Under the pieces are notes generated by a model. The model had not been told where the DNA came from. It saw only the letters and a program-made list of their open reading frames with translations, and searched no databases. DNA of 64,000 nt from Pisaster brevispinus. Its lineage: Eukaryota; Echinodermata; Asteroidea; Forcipulatida; Asteriidae. The stretch covers positions 12,649,705 to 12,713,704 of the forward strand of contig JAMKCF010000013.1 in NCBI GenBank assembly GCA_023634235.1. Direction: 5' to 3'. Positions 12,901-24,761 of this stretch are shown one piece after another (positions within the stretch are counted from its first letter, which is position 1; every line of letters begins with the position of its first letter). Both the position numbers and the translations under genes were made by a program.

Positions 12901-15900
12901 CAGACCAGAAACAAAGTAGCTCAAATGAAAATATTAGAAAAGTAAAATGAACTTGTAAAATGCTGCAGGACCACCTCAAGCCTTTGCAGAATGGCATGAC
13001 AAGGTTAGGCACAAACATGAAAATAAAACCCCATTTATTAATTTTTAATTATAGCAAGAGATTTGCATTCAATACATTTGACTGATTAACTTTTTGTCTT
13101 GAAAATAAGCAAAGCAATACTTCACATTACATTATTATTATTTAATTAAAAATGACAAAACTATTTTGATATCAAGGGTACAAGGTCTGTACAAAAAATT
13201 AATTATTTTAACTACAGAGGGCGCTGTCCAACTACAGTTCATTCACCTCTAACTGTCTAGTCTTGTACCTTGTATTACAGTGCAATAGGCATTGCAAAGT
13301 GTACACATGTACAGTACTGTACACATACATACATTCAACTGAGTACAATACAAAAAAACAGCAGATGTACATGTACTGACTGCTATTGCTAGTATGCATT
13401 GCTAGTGCTAGTGTGATGTAATGCTAAGCTACACTACAGTACATGAACAGGGTACAGTGTCAGTGTTTGTGTGTTAGACAGTTGAGTTTAGTAGCCATTA
13501 TTACTAGCATTTTCAGCTGAAAGAAATGGCAAAACCTAAAAGTAAAAGCAAAACCACCACAACTAAAAGAAAAACCAAAGCCAAGTCAAAAACTAAACAA
13601 ACCAGAAAAAGAAAGACAAAAAGTAGAGCCAAAACTAAGACTAAGAGAGGAGGAAAGACTGATGTTGGCAAAAGTACAACAACAAGTCGGATTGGGAGTG
13701 GGACTAAACGCAAGGCCACATCAACCCCATCTGCCTCACCTTCTAAACAGCCTCGAGTTGTACTGGTATTTGCAGAAACAGTGAGTAGATCTACAGTCGT
13801 TTGACCAGTTCTGGATCTCCTGGACTTTTTGAATTCACATTGTTTTTTGTTGCAATCTTTTTAAAGGGACACACCAGCTTACTGTTTACCTAATTTAGTG
13901 ATGTGGAATGACAGACAACAATTTTTAGATGGTTGTTAAAAAAAATCATCAAAATATCACGTAATTTACGAAAAATGTGAAAAAAACAAAATGCGGTCAA
14001 AGGTCAGCTTATACGCTTTTCCAGCCGTTGCAACTGTCAAGTTTACGTGACAATGTTGCACAATGTTGTAAGTAGACTTAAGACTGGTGCTCTGTTTATG
14101 TATTATTTATAACAATGGCGAGGCATGAGGATCCAGACCTCATATCCATCATTGATGCACAAATTCACGTGTAAATAAAAAACGGACATAAACGGACGTC
14201 AGTCCTAGTCAAAGTCCGATCACGGTCGTAACCAATAACTGTTTCGGTTGAACTTGCCATTGAAACAGTTATTGGTTACAACCGCGAAAACGCACCCCAA
14301 CCTGTATTCTGTGTACGACAAACTGGACGTACTTACTTGCAATGGAGAATTTAACGTTTCTTCAACATCCAAGGATCGGTACAAAGAACATCGCAAGGAA
14401 AAGCACCCAGAAGGTGGTCCAACGAAAAGTAACAAGTAAAAACAAGTCCAAAACAACGTCTAAACCATTTGTGCGTGATGCAAAAGAGCAACGGTTAACA
14501 ATGAAAGGGTTTACTGTGAAATTTATGAACGCCAGTGAAGACCGTTTATGCTACTAAATAATCCCCGAATAAATATAATAATTTAGAATTATATTCCTTC
14601 ACTTTGGACAATAAATCATGACATAGTGTGTTCATCCTCTTTTGAAACGAATAACCTTAACCCCAGGAAACAACTTTAATACAGCCGCTCGTTTTTTGGG
14701 GTTTTTTTAGACCGCATAACGTGTATTTAATTAGCACACCGCGTATTTCGTATTCAATGTTGCCCTCATACAAAATGGCGCGCGTGCCTCCTTGTGGTTC
14801 CGTCGCGTTTGTGCACGTAGCATTACCAGTGCGCCCTCTAGTTCCTATATATAACTCTATGGCTAGCTCCCACGCTGGTGCGCCGTAAAACACGCTTTGG
14901 TTGCACGGACTCTCTGAATGCGAATCTTACGTTAGATTTTTCATCATTATTTACAAATTGTATCAATAATCTGAATACATAGTCTTTTTTGTCAAATACT
15001 CATGAATTATTGTAAAAAACATATTTAAATTTGGTTCAGTAATTTACTTTTATACGGCTGGAAGTAAAACTAACTCCAAAGATCACGTGATTTATCCGAA
15101 CCACTTTTTTGGTTCGGATAAATCACGTGAACTTCGTTTTTTTTTAAATACTCGAAAACGGCAAATTTTGATGGTTTCTTTTAGGAACCGTTCTTCTCCA
15201 TTCCTGGAAGACCCTTGGAGTCATTTGTTAGCCTATTTTGTAGCCCAAATAGCCCAACGAAACCGGTGTGCCCCTTTAACATCTTCAACAACAAAATTTA
15301 TCAGTTTACCTAAACATGTCATAAAACTCGCCAAGTATCCACTGACAAAAAAGATTAATACTTTTGAAGAGGCTTAGAGAAAAGTATCATCACCTGTTTG
15401 ACCAGTTCAGGATCAATTGATTCCAGTCTAAATTGGTGGCGTGCCCTTTATTGCAAACCCATACTCCAATGACTCCCATTCACAAAACTCTCTCTTATCA
15501 AGGACACAAACTTTATTAATTAGTGTGTTGGCATGGACGTGGACTTCCTTTCTCCAGTGACTGTCATGTAATCAGTCTTCAACAGCAGTGCAAAAACCCA
15601 GCGTCAAAAACACAAAACAACAGCACAGGCAAATGAAAAAGTGAAGCAGGCCTAACAAAAGCAACAATGAAGTCTTTTCTTTACAGTCGCAACTACCTCC
15701 TCCAAGTTTCATTTTCTCACCAAAAAAAAAATTTCTACAAGAATTTGTTGGAGTAATGTATCTTAAAAGCAATAACTAAACTTTCACCAGCAACCGTACA
15801 GTTTTACCTCACTGAGTGCACCACCATTTGGCGCAATGAGATGTCGAGTGATCCCAAACTGGTTAACGGTACAATGCACCTCAAAAGCCAATTTCGGTTA

Positions 15901-18900
15901 ATTTATCTCCTGAAAAAAACAAGACCACTGCTCAGTATTTACGTGAAATATTTCTAACATATTCTTAACATTTTACATTTATGTTATTTGCCCAGGCATT
16001 CAAATATTAACAGTGTTTTTTAACCAACATAATTTTTTTTTTAAATGATCATCATCGCAGACAAACTTCAGAAAAATTGCCATCATTTATTTGTCGATGA
16101 TGTTTGGCATCTTATTTTGGGTTTGTTGGTTTATTGGATGGTTCCTTCACATGTGTCAACAGAAAATGGGATTGTGAGAAGTAATTTAATTATTTGCTTA
16201 TTTGAAGTGGTCCGGAACTGGTCAATGATTCCGAACTGGTCAAATGACTGTACTAGCATTGGTACATGTATCATGTGCCATTTTTTAATGTTACAGCAGA
16301 TTGTGGCTGGTCTGTCAATGGGTTTCTTTAACAGCATGACAGTAATTTACTCTCAGAGAGATTTTTAGTTTTTTTTATTGTTGGACTTAATTTCCCTTTT
16401 TTTAAATATGTCTTGCAGTAGCTAAAAAAGTATGTTAATTATTGATCTTAGAGTAAAAAAAGTCGACATTTCATTGTGCAACCATCACCTTCTCCAAAAC
16501 TTTGCCAAAGAAAGTAAAATGGCATTTGGTAAGACAACCATAGTGTGAAGACTTGGAAATGGCTTACTTTTCATTATTTCAGTACTTTGTAATAATTCAC
16601 ATTGCCTGTTTTATCAGTTAAAGGTTGTATGGCTTCCAAATGGCACCCTTGAACAAAGATATTGACAAAAGAGCGAAACCGCAAACATAGGGTTAACTCG
16701 GAGGTCGTTGGTTCAAATCCCGCTCTATTCATTTTAACCCCAAATTGTTTATGTATTGGTGATTACCTTAATGATCAATAAAGGGGAAATTATTTTGCGT
16801 AACAATGTTTTGAAATGTTTAAATTAAGTTATTGTATAACGACTAAATGTCCGCATAAATTATTATAGAATATTTTCTTTGACAATGATAGAGTGCGTTT
16901 AACTGAAAGTTAACTGATTCCTAATCAGACATTCAGACTAAAACTTGTACAATAAACACTTTCCCATTTTGCTTGATAAATTTAGATTTATGAATTTATA
17001 ACATCAATTTTAAATTGTTCATGATGATGAACTTCTTTGATCTTATAAAAATCTTTAACCTGATTTATTGACAGCAGCCAGCCCACAAATGGTTGAGTAC
17101 ATGCAGCCTGACCTATGACCTATTGACCCCATGCACAATGTGGAACCAACCTCCGCACAATGCACGTCTACCATTTCCGCCATTTTGGGAGTCGATTCTT
17201 TTGCGTACATTTTTACTCTTAAAATGGCAGACAGGAGAGGCACTTGCAAGTTGGCTGCACATGTAGTGTAATTGGTTAATTGACTAAGTTGACTCAAGTG
17301 GATTATTACATTCATGTACTAGAAATAATTTACATATATATATTTAGTCTTATATAGTGCACGTATCTACCAATAATGTACTCAAGATGCTTGAACAAAC
17401 GAAAACATTTTAAGACATTTTCAAGACACCTTATAAGGGTTTACAAAGTGCAGTGGCGCATTCAGCAGCCACTGCCATAAACACCAGGGCAAACCCCTTC
17501 TCTTAGCGATGAGTGTAACTGGGTTCTTTACACAACACACGGGAACTATGGCTTTTTGTCCCATCCGAAGGACAAAGCAATGGTAAAATGTCTTGCTTAA
17601 AGACACAAGTGTCAAGGCTGGGACTTGAACCCACACTCTGCCGATCAGAAACACCAGAGCTTGAGTCCATTGCTCTTAATCGCTCAGCCATAACACGCCA
17701 TTACTTCTGGAAGTACTCAAAATCACAGCTGGTAGGATCATTCCAATAAGAATTTGACATGGTAGCATATGTTCTCAACTTAGCTCTGAAAATGCTAATG
17801 TAACCACACAGCTGTGCAATATTAATTTTACAATTTCCCATTCACTTACTTTATCCCCATACTTACAAGTTACACATCAATTTTTGGCCTACGCCCCCAA
17901 CCCAGGCTGCACCAAACCCTATTTGTCCATAGTACATTGTGAACGGTTTTCTCTATTGAATCAATGCTAATTATGCATGAATTGTATTTGTATTGAATCA
18001 GGTGAACCCACGGCCAATCATACCACCAGACACAGCAGGCAAAGTTCCATGTAACGTAAGACAACGATATCTCAATCTCTTCATAGATGAGTACCTAAAG
18101 ACTACACAGACGGAGCCTGAGGCCTTCCAGCAGGTAAATCAATGAAGGCTACCTCATTGGCATCAATTTTTATATCTGGTCACATGGCTGTATGCCTTGA
18201 AATCATTGGACCCAACTCATGACTTCAACTTTGTTTTTTAAAAGGGCACTTCAATGAAGAAAATACACATTTCTACTTAAAAGGCAAACTGCTACAAAAC
18301 AAACAGTGCCATAGCAACTCAAGGCCTTTTCAATCAGAAACTATGTGCACCAGCCACTACAGTGCTAAACTATCACACATGTACATGTATGTGTGTACGT
18401 GGCTGTGTTGCAGTTGTAAAAGTTCATCTTTGCAGAGTATAATCTGCTTCTAACAATTGAAAGTTATTCGTGATTGATTGAGGGGCTTTATGATTGAAGG
18501 AGTTACAGCCTATCAAGCCAGTGGTTGGTAAACATACATGCAGATACATACTCATGATGGTATTGTGGTGTGGTTTGATGTTCAGGGTTTGAAGGAAGAG
18601 AAGTCTGTATATGAGAGAGCATCCTCAAGAAACATCTATCTGAATCTATCAGTCAACACATTGAAGAGATTACGTAGTGCACAGACAGATACACAAGATA
18701 AAGTCACATCACCGACTAGTAAAGGGAGTATTTCCCATGAAGCTGTTATTAGTGGTAAAGCAGCTACTCAACACACATTCACTCTAAATCGCTCTCACCA
18801 ATCCCCTGCTCAACAGCAACAATATGAAGGTTTGTAAAAAAAATGATATTCTACTTTTTGTTTTCTTGCTTTGGTGGATAAAAGGTGGTTTATATCTAGT

Positions 18901-21900
18901 CCATGTGTATGGCTGTCTCCATCCAGATATCAATAGTTACTATTCGTCTCCTCAGTGGTACAAGATCTTATTGCAATTTCATATGTGTATTAATCAAAAT
19001 GGCTAAAAGCTAAAATGGTTATAAATCAGAAAATGCAAACAAACAAGACAGATAAGCTTTTTCCTAACCAAATTCATGTTTATCTTTACTAAACAAATAA
19101 TTTGTGGGGAGATGTATCACCAATAAAATTAATTTATCAGGCTTTTCTAAATATAGTAAGCCAATTCCCCCAAACTCATACAAATTGTAATAAAGACCTT
19201 ATAGTTCTGAACCATGGTATTGATATATTCTTTGTAGTGAACAGAACCAGGAATATTCAATTTCTATGAACTTTAGTTGAATAGAATAAACTACCAGCAT
19301 TTACATGAAATGAAACTAGTGTAGTCTCATTAACTAAAACTAACCTGTTTACATTCCATTTGTGGGGATATTGCAGTAACTCACCAGAGCTTCAACCAAA
19401 ACAAGCAAGCATTAAAATGAGATTTCTAGATGATGGATAATCTCAATGGAGTTTCCTCATGACACGTATCTGCCCCACATGATTGAATTCAAAAGTGTTC
19501 AATTATGTGTCATTTTAAAGCAAAACACTTTCAATCATTCTTTGTGTAAAATATTATGGGAAATTAGGAAAGGTTTGGTAATGTTAGTATTTGACACTTG
19601 CTTCAAATCAAATATTTTGCAGGATACTAAAGTTATTAATTTGTTTGTTGTTATCCCCATAATATTGAGTTGATTGAAGCTTTGTTACACTGACAGGTAC
19701 ATATTTATATGAGATTCTCAAGACATATGTAATGACTGAAGATCAGTTAGTTGACAATGGCTACCCACGACCATCCCAGACACCAGGCCTTGCTGTCATC
19801 AAAGTGGACGACTCGAAGAAATCCATAGGAAATCAGCGTAGGTTACTAAGGCCATGTCTGAGTTGGCGGCTATGGCTGTGGTTGGATCGCCGCATCATCA
19901 TGCATTAAACTATAGGACGTCCTTAGCAACACCCTTAACAACATTGCCATAGCCATAGCCACCAATTGGGAAATGTCCAAAAAGATCAAAATTGTGTTAT
20001 TAAGATGATTACCTCCCAAAACATATTTCAAGACATTTAAAGACGAAGAACATTTTCTGTAATAAAACAAAAACAAACTAGAATGAGTGGGAGAAAAGGC
20101 AGTATACACACTAAGAATGATACCTGATTGGGAGAAATAACCTCAAAGTGTTTATTTGATCATCATGCAAACAACAAAACTGTTTGCAGTTATAGTTCCA
20201 GTTAAATTTGGAATTGGGTACGTTGTGAAAAACTGTGCTATGGTTGTTCTTTTAAGAACCTTTTATCTTTCATCTTACATTAAGGTATCCTAAACCATTT
20301 GCTGTTTCCATAACCTCAAACTTACAAAGCCTGAATTGTTCTATAACCATGGTATATAAATCAGTCCTCGTATCCCATATTATAGCCAACCAACATGTAT
20401 GCAGTCGCTGTGGTAAGACATTTCTGCGTCGTTCCGATGGCCACTACATCACTAGAGAAAACTGCATCTACCACTGGGGGAAATTTTGGAATAATAAGGG
20501 TAAGAGGTTACTAAGTAAACACTCCAACTCAACATGGGTTTAACTCTTGATTCAAACTCTAAAATGATGTTGTTGTACTGAAGTGCACATTTTAATTGAA
20601 AAATTTGCATGTTATTTTTCGCTTTTTCAACAATCATTCAGGTTTCTATGAAGTATCTTACATTTATGATCGATTATCAAAGTGTTTTAATTGCTCATGA
20701 GTTTGATCAAGGTTTTTGGTTTGATTTATGTGCATGTTTCAGTTATTTATGACATGGTGCACAAATTAAATGGCAGCTAGAATACGACTTCCCAATATAA
20801 AACATGAAGCATAAAAGAAATATATGTTCCACATAAATCATAACAGTTGTGACATGTCCGAGTAAAACAAAAGTGTGCCTTTGATTAAATCTGACATGTT
20901 AATTGATATAGAATGCTCCTATACCTCCTGCCATCAATCTATGTACACTCATATTGATATAAAGAGATGATACAGCATTTAGTAATCATAATAATAATAA
21001 CAAGTTCTTAATTTACTGAGTTGAATTGAATGATTTGTCTGTGTGTAGTTGGAGGGACTTTAGAGAGTCGGTTTAACTGCTGTTCAGGTGACTCCAGTGC
21101 CAAAGGATGCAGTATTGCTAAGGTAAACTACAACTCTATTTCTTCAAATCTTGTCAATCTAAAACCTCTTTCATAGGGCATAATAGATAAGTTATATTCA
21201 TATATTCGGATAAACAACTTCTAAAAGCAACAAACACAAATATGGTTCTGATCACTTTGTCATTTATCAAAAACACAATTTGGTTTTTATTTTGATTGAT
21301 TTTTTTCCTCTTCGTCCAAACTGTAACATTCAAAACAATGTGAGAAATATTATTAAATTACAAAACAGATCTTTTTAACTAAAGACAGTATAGATGAATA
21401 TTATATCAATATTATGACAACTATATTGAAACATGATCAAATTGATATAACTATCTTTACATTTCAGCAAGTGTTAAGTTGGTGTTAACATTAATTATCC
21501 TGACATTTAATTCAGCTTCAGGGAAGGCTTCAAAAATAAGAAAAGATTACGATAATCTGAAACATTGGATTACCAACCTTTGATACAAACGACAGTTTTC
21601 GTTTTCTTATAACATTATCTCCAGTTAAAAGATAAGAAAATGAAATTTGTAGGAATCTTATTAATTGTAATGCATTGCCTAATCGTGTACAAGTAACTAC
21701 TAATATTTTCAAGTAACCACATAAGTAAGTACACGAGAGCCATTCACTCTGCTTTTGTTTTGTTTTCAAGTATCATGTAACTGATGACAAGACAAACAAC
21801 TTAACTGGTTTCATGAGAACCGTAGTCAAGTCCCCACCAGCCAATGGCAATCCAGGGCTCTACGCTATGGACTGTGAAATGGTAAGAATTTTATTGCATT

Positions 21901-24761
21901 GCAAAAAAATAGTTAGTGGCCTGACATTTCGACCCTAGCAGAGTCTTTCTCGAAGGCTAAGTTATTGCATTGGTACATGTAGTAAGAACTATATTGTACC
22001 TCGGTCTTACATGCATTAAGGGATAGGGGAGCTAACATGAGTGTGAACGCACACTCTTTTTTTTCTGGATTATTGTTATTTGGATTCTACAATGCACACA
22101 CATTTAATGGAAAAGTCAATATGCAAAGAAAAGAGTTTGACTTTAAAATGTTGCCTACCTGCAAAATAAAAACAGTGACTGGCAGGTTTTTAAAAAACAA
22201 GTCCGTCAGGGCCTATCAAATTTTTGTTACAATTTAAAATAAATGTGTGGGGGATTGTGAAACGAAAAGTAAGTTTCACTTTTGCAAAAGCTTCTAAATC
22301 AGGACACCACAACAACACAAGAGATACTTACTAATAATCACAGAAAATTATTACAAAGGCAGAGATTTTCTTGTAACATTGGCTCTTTAAATGATATATT
22401 TTGTTGTCCATGCTGTGGTTTTGCCATGGGATTCACACTCTGCAGCTGTACTGCACTAGCTAGTCTCTATGTGGTGCTACTAGTAGCTAGTATATTTGTT
22501 GACAGAAAAAGAGAAACAAGCTTGTGAAGGAAAACATGAGATCTGATTAAAAGATTCTTGCAAATACTCAAAAGTAGTCTGGTTTGCAAGAAAAACAAAC
22601 GTTAGGGAAAGCCTGAATATATGTGAATGTCTGTCTAAACACAAAGTGCATTTTTTCATCTTTGCAGTGTTACACAGCTAGAGGTCTGGAGTTAACAAGA
22701 GTAACTGTGGTTGATGATAAACTCAATTGTGTTTATGACACATTGGTCAAACCAAATGCTGAAATAGTAGACTACAACACAAGGTAAGTTCTACATTGTC
22801 TCCATTATTATTGATGTATGGTACCTGGTTTTATTCATTTTGTCAAAATTGAAATTTGTTATCCATTAAGATTGCTTCCAGAAGCTGAAATTAAACAATG
22901 TGATGAATAAGAGTAGTATGTGGTATTGATTTTAGCTTGAATGGTTCTGGGTCTTTAGTGTTGGCAACTCTACATTTACAGACTTTTTTGCAGATCTAAA
23001 TAAGAATCTTCAAGAGATCCTGTGAAAGGTACACACAATGTCTAAACAAGAACAAACAGTAACGGCACATTCAGAGTTTGATTTGAATAAATGCATTGCA
23101 TCCAAAGATTCAACACAGTCCTTCTATAGGCTCAGAGTGCAGTGTCCATGGCAGGCCTCTCCATTGTCAGAAAATAGTTCTTTAGTTTTTAATATTCTCA
23201 TGCTGCTGTTAATAGCTTCAAAAGAACAAACAACTGACATTGGTTTTACAGATTTAGTGGAATAACAGAAGAAGACCTGAAAAATGTGACTACAACTCTA
23301 CAAGATGTGCAAGCAGTTCTTCTGAGTATGAGTAGCAGTGAGAGTATTATAATTGGGCATAGCTTGGAGAGTGATTTACTATCCCTCAAGGTAACATTGC
23401 TCTATCAATCTGCATCTCATATAACAACCTGTTGTACAAAATGATCTTACTATGAGTAGATGTTAGAGTAATCTAATTGGATATTGACCTAGTTCATCTG
23501 ACCTCAACATCACAATAATCTTGGTTGCTCCATTTTGGGAGTCAATGTACTTGTGTGTGTTATAGTGCAGTGCACATTTTTAGGGATATGCTTACCACAA
23601 TTTTGATATGCAATTTTGACTCTCAAAATGGCAATTGTGGCAGACAGTAGCCGCGTGTGATGTTGACGTAAGGGGTCAGTAGCTAACAAGTTTTCTATTA
23701 TACATGTACCTTGGAGTAGAACTTGGAAATGCATCTCAAGGTAAAAATAGTAATAATGCAAAAGAAGTAGAAACTATTTTGGTATTCTTCGAGGGGTCTC
23801 TGGAAAATACCAGTATTATTTAATTAACAGGAAAGTAACATTTATCCACATTTTGGCAACATTGGACAATGAAATGAGGGTTAACTGTGTAGATGTTTTT
23901 ACCACAATTGAACAATGGAATGGTGCATCTAACATTCAAAACCATAGTTGATTTGAATAGTCAGACAGTAGAAGGGTTGACTGTGTACCATGTAGATGTA
24001 GATGCATTCATCACGTGATATTATATTGCAGGTTGGCATAGTTTTTGTGTCATTCAAATCCACTGTGGATGATATTGAATGGCCAGACAGTAGGAGGGTT
24101 AGGGTTAATGTACTTATGGCGGTAAAGAGCATGTTGATGATTAATCTTATGATATTGATTTGTTCCATAGTTGATACATAGTCAAGTTATAGACACAGCG
24201 GTGCTGTTTCCTCACAGAAGAGGTTTACCTTTCAAGAGAGCATTACGAACTCTAATGGCTGAATGTCTCAACAGAATCATCCAGAATGACGGTTAGTTCT
24301 TTAATCTTGGTTCTGTTATCCAAACATTGCATCATACAAACTGTGTCATTCATCAATTTACTGCGGGTTGGGCCACCCACAGAATGCCTTGAAAAAAATT
24401 TGTTGCTGACAATGCTGTTGTCACATTGAAACCATGACTAAACCAAGTAAAGGCAACAAAAGTTATCATAAAATGTACCTGGTTTTATTTATTAAAGGGG
24501 AAGTTCAAGTGTATGGGGCAAACCGTGAATGCAATGATCAATGGTGAATGATCAATCAGTGTCTTGGCAATATAAGTTAAAGCTCAATTATCTATAAAGG
24601 CAGATCATATTTACTGTGTGATGTAACAGTTTAAATATATTGAGGTTTTTGTGGGTTTGTTTTTTCCAGTTGGTGGACATGACAGTAAAGAAGATGCTAG
24701 GAGCTGCATGGAGCTCATGATATGGAAAGCCAAGCAAGATGCAAAGAAAAGGAGCAAATAG
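1332..24761 (+). CDS. REXO1: RNA exonuclease 1 homolog (5'-truncated by the window edge)
   Basis: This is a DEDDh-type 3'-5' exonuclease of the REXO1 family, also known as Elongin A-binding protein 1. Proposed coding exons: 1332-3946, 5345-5422, 7963-8355, 13517-13765 (less certain), 18002-18133, 18586-18829, 19697-19837, 20386-20499, 21049-21122, 21771-21881, 22668-22783, 23252-23390, 24171-24291, 24670-24761. All phases agree and give about 1,538 residues plus stop, longer than the vertebrate protein (about 1,220). A cysteine-rich zinc-binding region ([20 protein letters not shown]) precedes the nuclease. Exo I is DCEM near 21870, Exo II is GHSLESD near 23355, Exo III contains [15 protein letters not shown] near 24186, and the terminal GHDSKEDA carries the last His and Asp. 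The N-terminal exon with the family's short zinc finger was not found and should lie upstream. All four catalytic blocks appear intact. Confidence 0.95.
4432..4723 (-). mobile_element. SINE tail relic with (TTA)n end
   Basis: On the minus strand the segment reads CCTTGAGCAAGATACTTTA, then a CACCCAGGGGTATAAATGGG block, an AAGCGCTTAGAGAA block and a GCGCTGTATAAATC end followed by a (TTA)n tract. The words shared with the copies ending at 7846 and 17700 (CCTT.AGCAAGA.A.TTTA and the AAGCGCTTAGAG/(TTA)n end) place it in a related SINE lineage. The tRNA-like head is missing. A further fragment (CAAGGTGCATTCAGTTGCCACTG region) sits near 5075-5105. Confidence 0.6.
5647..6499. repeat. 28-bp minisatellite in a REXO1 intron
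   Basis: The unit ATCCAGTACACGGCTACTGT followed by CACATAGA is repeated about 30 times with few substitutions (cacgg/cacag, atcc/atct). At least two units carry a 6-bp ACATGT expansion. It lies in the intron between the exons at 5345-5422 and 7963-8355. No transcript or protein role is visible. Confidence 0.95.
6700..6905 (+). mobile_element. tRNA-derived SINE, family 1
   Basis: A tRNA-like segment (about 6763-6836) has box A-like AGCTCAGTTGCTAGAGC, a loop readable as ATGTTAAT and box B-like TGTTCAAATCC, and ends CGCTCTAGT. It is followed by a conserved tail (TTTTTCTTTGTTCAACCCC). It is preceded by a module containing GACACCCCGAAACAAAGATA, which also precedes the other copies in this window. 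A functional tRNA is unlikely because the arms pair imperfectly and the flanks are repeated. Confidence 0.65.
7426..7846 (-). mobile_element. tRNA(Ser/Leu)-like SINE, family 2, complete copy
   Basis: On the minus strand it starts GGCGTGTCGTGGCCGAGTGG, which resembles the 5' half and box A of a class II (long variable arm) tRNA. Box B-like GGTTCGAGCCCC follows. The body contains CCTTAAGCAAGACACTTAAC and CTTCGGATGGGACGTAAAGC, and the 3' end AAGCGCTTAGAGG to GCGCTATACAAATAC is followed by (TTA)n. A second copy ends at 17700. Both lie antisense in REXO1 introns. Confidence 0.75.
8900..9880 (-). pseudogene. non-LTR retrotransposon ORF relic (reverse transcriptase C-terminal end)
   Basis: Reading the minus strand from 9880 down, frames broken by at least two frameshifts give blocks common at the end of endonuclease/reverse-transcriptase ORFs of non-LTR elements. 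These are [20 protein letters not shown], then an acquired stretch ([12 protein letters not shown]), [59 protein letters not shown] and DTCKRDL. They end in a C-rich tail readable as [14 protein letters not shown], a degenerate CCHC finger. Frames change near 9560 and again near 9100. The upstream polymerase core and endonuclease are absent, so this is a dead 5'-truncated copy in a REXO1 intron. Confidence 0.8.
10093..11461. mobile_element. 1.36-kb foldback DNA element with 6-bp target duplication
   Basis: The termini TATGGTGGCCCTGAAGGGAC and its reverse complement lie at 10099 and 11455. The flanking hexamer TGTTTG occurs at 10093-10098 and 11456-11461, consistent with a target site duplication. 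Both arms carry many palindromic AATATTTACGTAAATATT words alternating with GGGGCACAAATCGC-like spacers. Inner parts of the arms are also inverted copies: the 10340-10480 region (CCAGCTAGCCGC, CATGCAGT, CCCCTTCTTTCTA) pairs with 10860-11030. No transposase frame is seen. It lies in the large REXO1 intron 8356-18001. Confidence 0.85.
13517..13765 (+). CDS. REXO1: candidate lysine-rich REXO1 exon
   Basis: A TTTTCAG acceptor opens an 83-codon stretch closed by CTG|GTATTT. It is phase 0 at both ends, so it fits between the exons ending at 8355 and starting at 18002 without shifting frame. The product is extremely basic (runs such as [19 protein letters not shown]) and ends [18 protein letters not shown]. 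Vertebrate REXO1 also has a basic linker just before the conserved PIIP..GKVP segment, which supports membership. Low complexity and the weak donor keep this uncertain; it may be a cassette exon. It could act as a nuclear localisation or nucleic-acid contact segment. Confidence 0.6.
13861..15279. mobile_element. TTAA-flanked inverted-repeat element (piggyBac-like MITE candidate)
   Basis: The left end TTAAAGGGACACACC at 13861 and the right end GGTGTGCCCCTTTAA ending at 15279 are near-perfect inverted repeats bounded by TTAA, the target used by piggyBac elements. Two strong hairpins lie inside: an 18-bp perfect stem at 14228-14245/14262-14279 and a 21-bp perfect stem with a 6-nt loop at 15083-15103/15110-15130 containing TCACGTGA. 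The open frames inside show no transposase motif. Confidence 0.65.
16621..16790 (+). mobile_element. SINE family 1, partial copy
   Basis: It has the upstream module GGTTGTATGGCTTCCAAATG and GAACAAAGATATTGACAAAA, then a tRNA-like segment reduced to its 3' half (GGAGGTCGTTGGTTCAAATC, CCGCTCTATTC) and the AACCCCAAATTG tail. The box A half is deleted. Confidence 0.6.
17135..17240. mobile_element. short inverted-repeat element (MITE candidate), copy 1
   Basis: The inner inverted repeat GCCATTTTGGGAGTC (17182) and ACTCTTAAAATGGC (17215) frames about 50 bp. The same arrangement recurs at 23520-23645, with similar flanking words (GGCAGACAG, GTGCA..GCAC). No coding capacity. Confidence 0.4.
17337..17700 (-). 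mobile_element. tRNA(Ser/Leu)-like SINE, family 2, second copy
   Basis: The minus strand begins TGGCGTGTTATGGCTGAGCG, continues through box B-like GGTTCAAGTCCC and the CTTCGGATGGGACAAAAAGC body block, and ends in a degraded TATAGTG/ATATA tail. It is colinear with the copy at 7426-7846 but lacks its (TTA)n tract. It lies in the same REXO1 intron. Confidence 0.7.
23510..23690. mobile_element. short inverted-repeat element (MITE candidate), copy 2
   Basis: CCATTTTGGGAGTC at 23531 is inverted as GACTCTCAAAATGG near 23618. It is homologous in layout to the copy at 17135-17240 but has a longer centre. It lies in the REXO1 intron between the exons at 23252-23390 and 24171-24291. A further dispersed repeat nearby (CATTCAAATCCACTGTGGAT, 24052) recurs near 60790 in a NUP155 intron. 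Confidence 0.4.

Noticed and set aside
16045..16368. Forward frame of 107 codons in a REXO1 intron
   Set aside because: Codon use and composition look random, there is no acceptor in frame with REXO1, and the minus strand is equally open.
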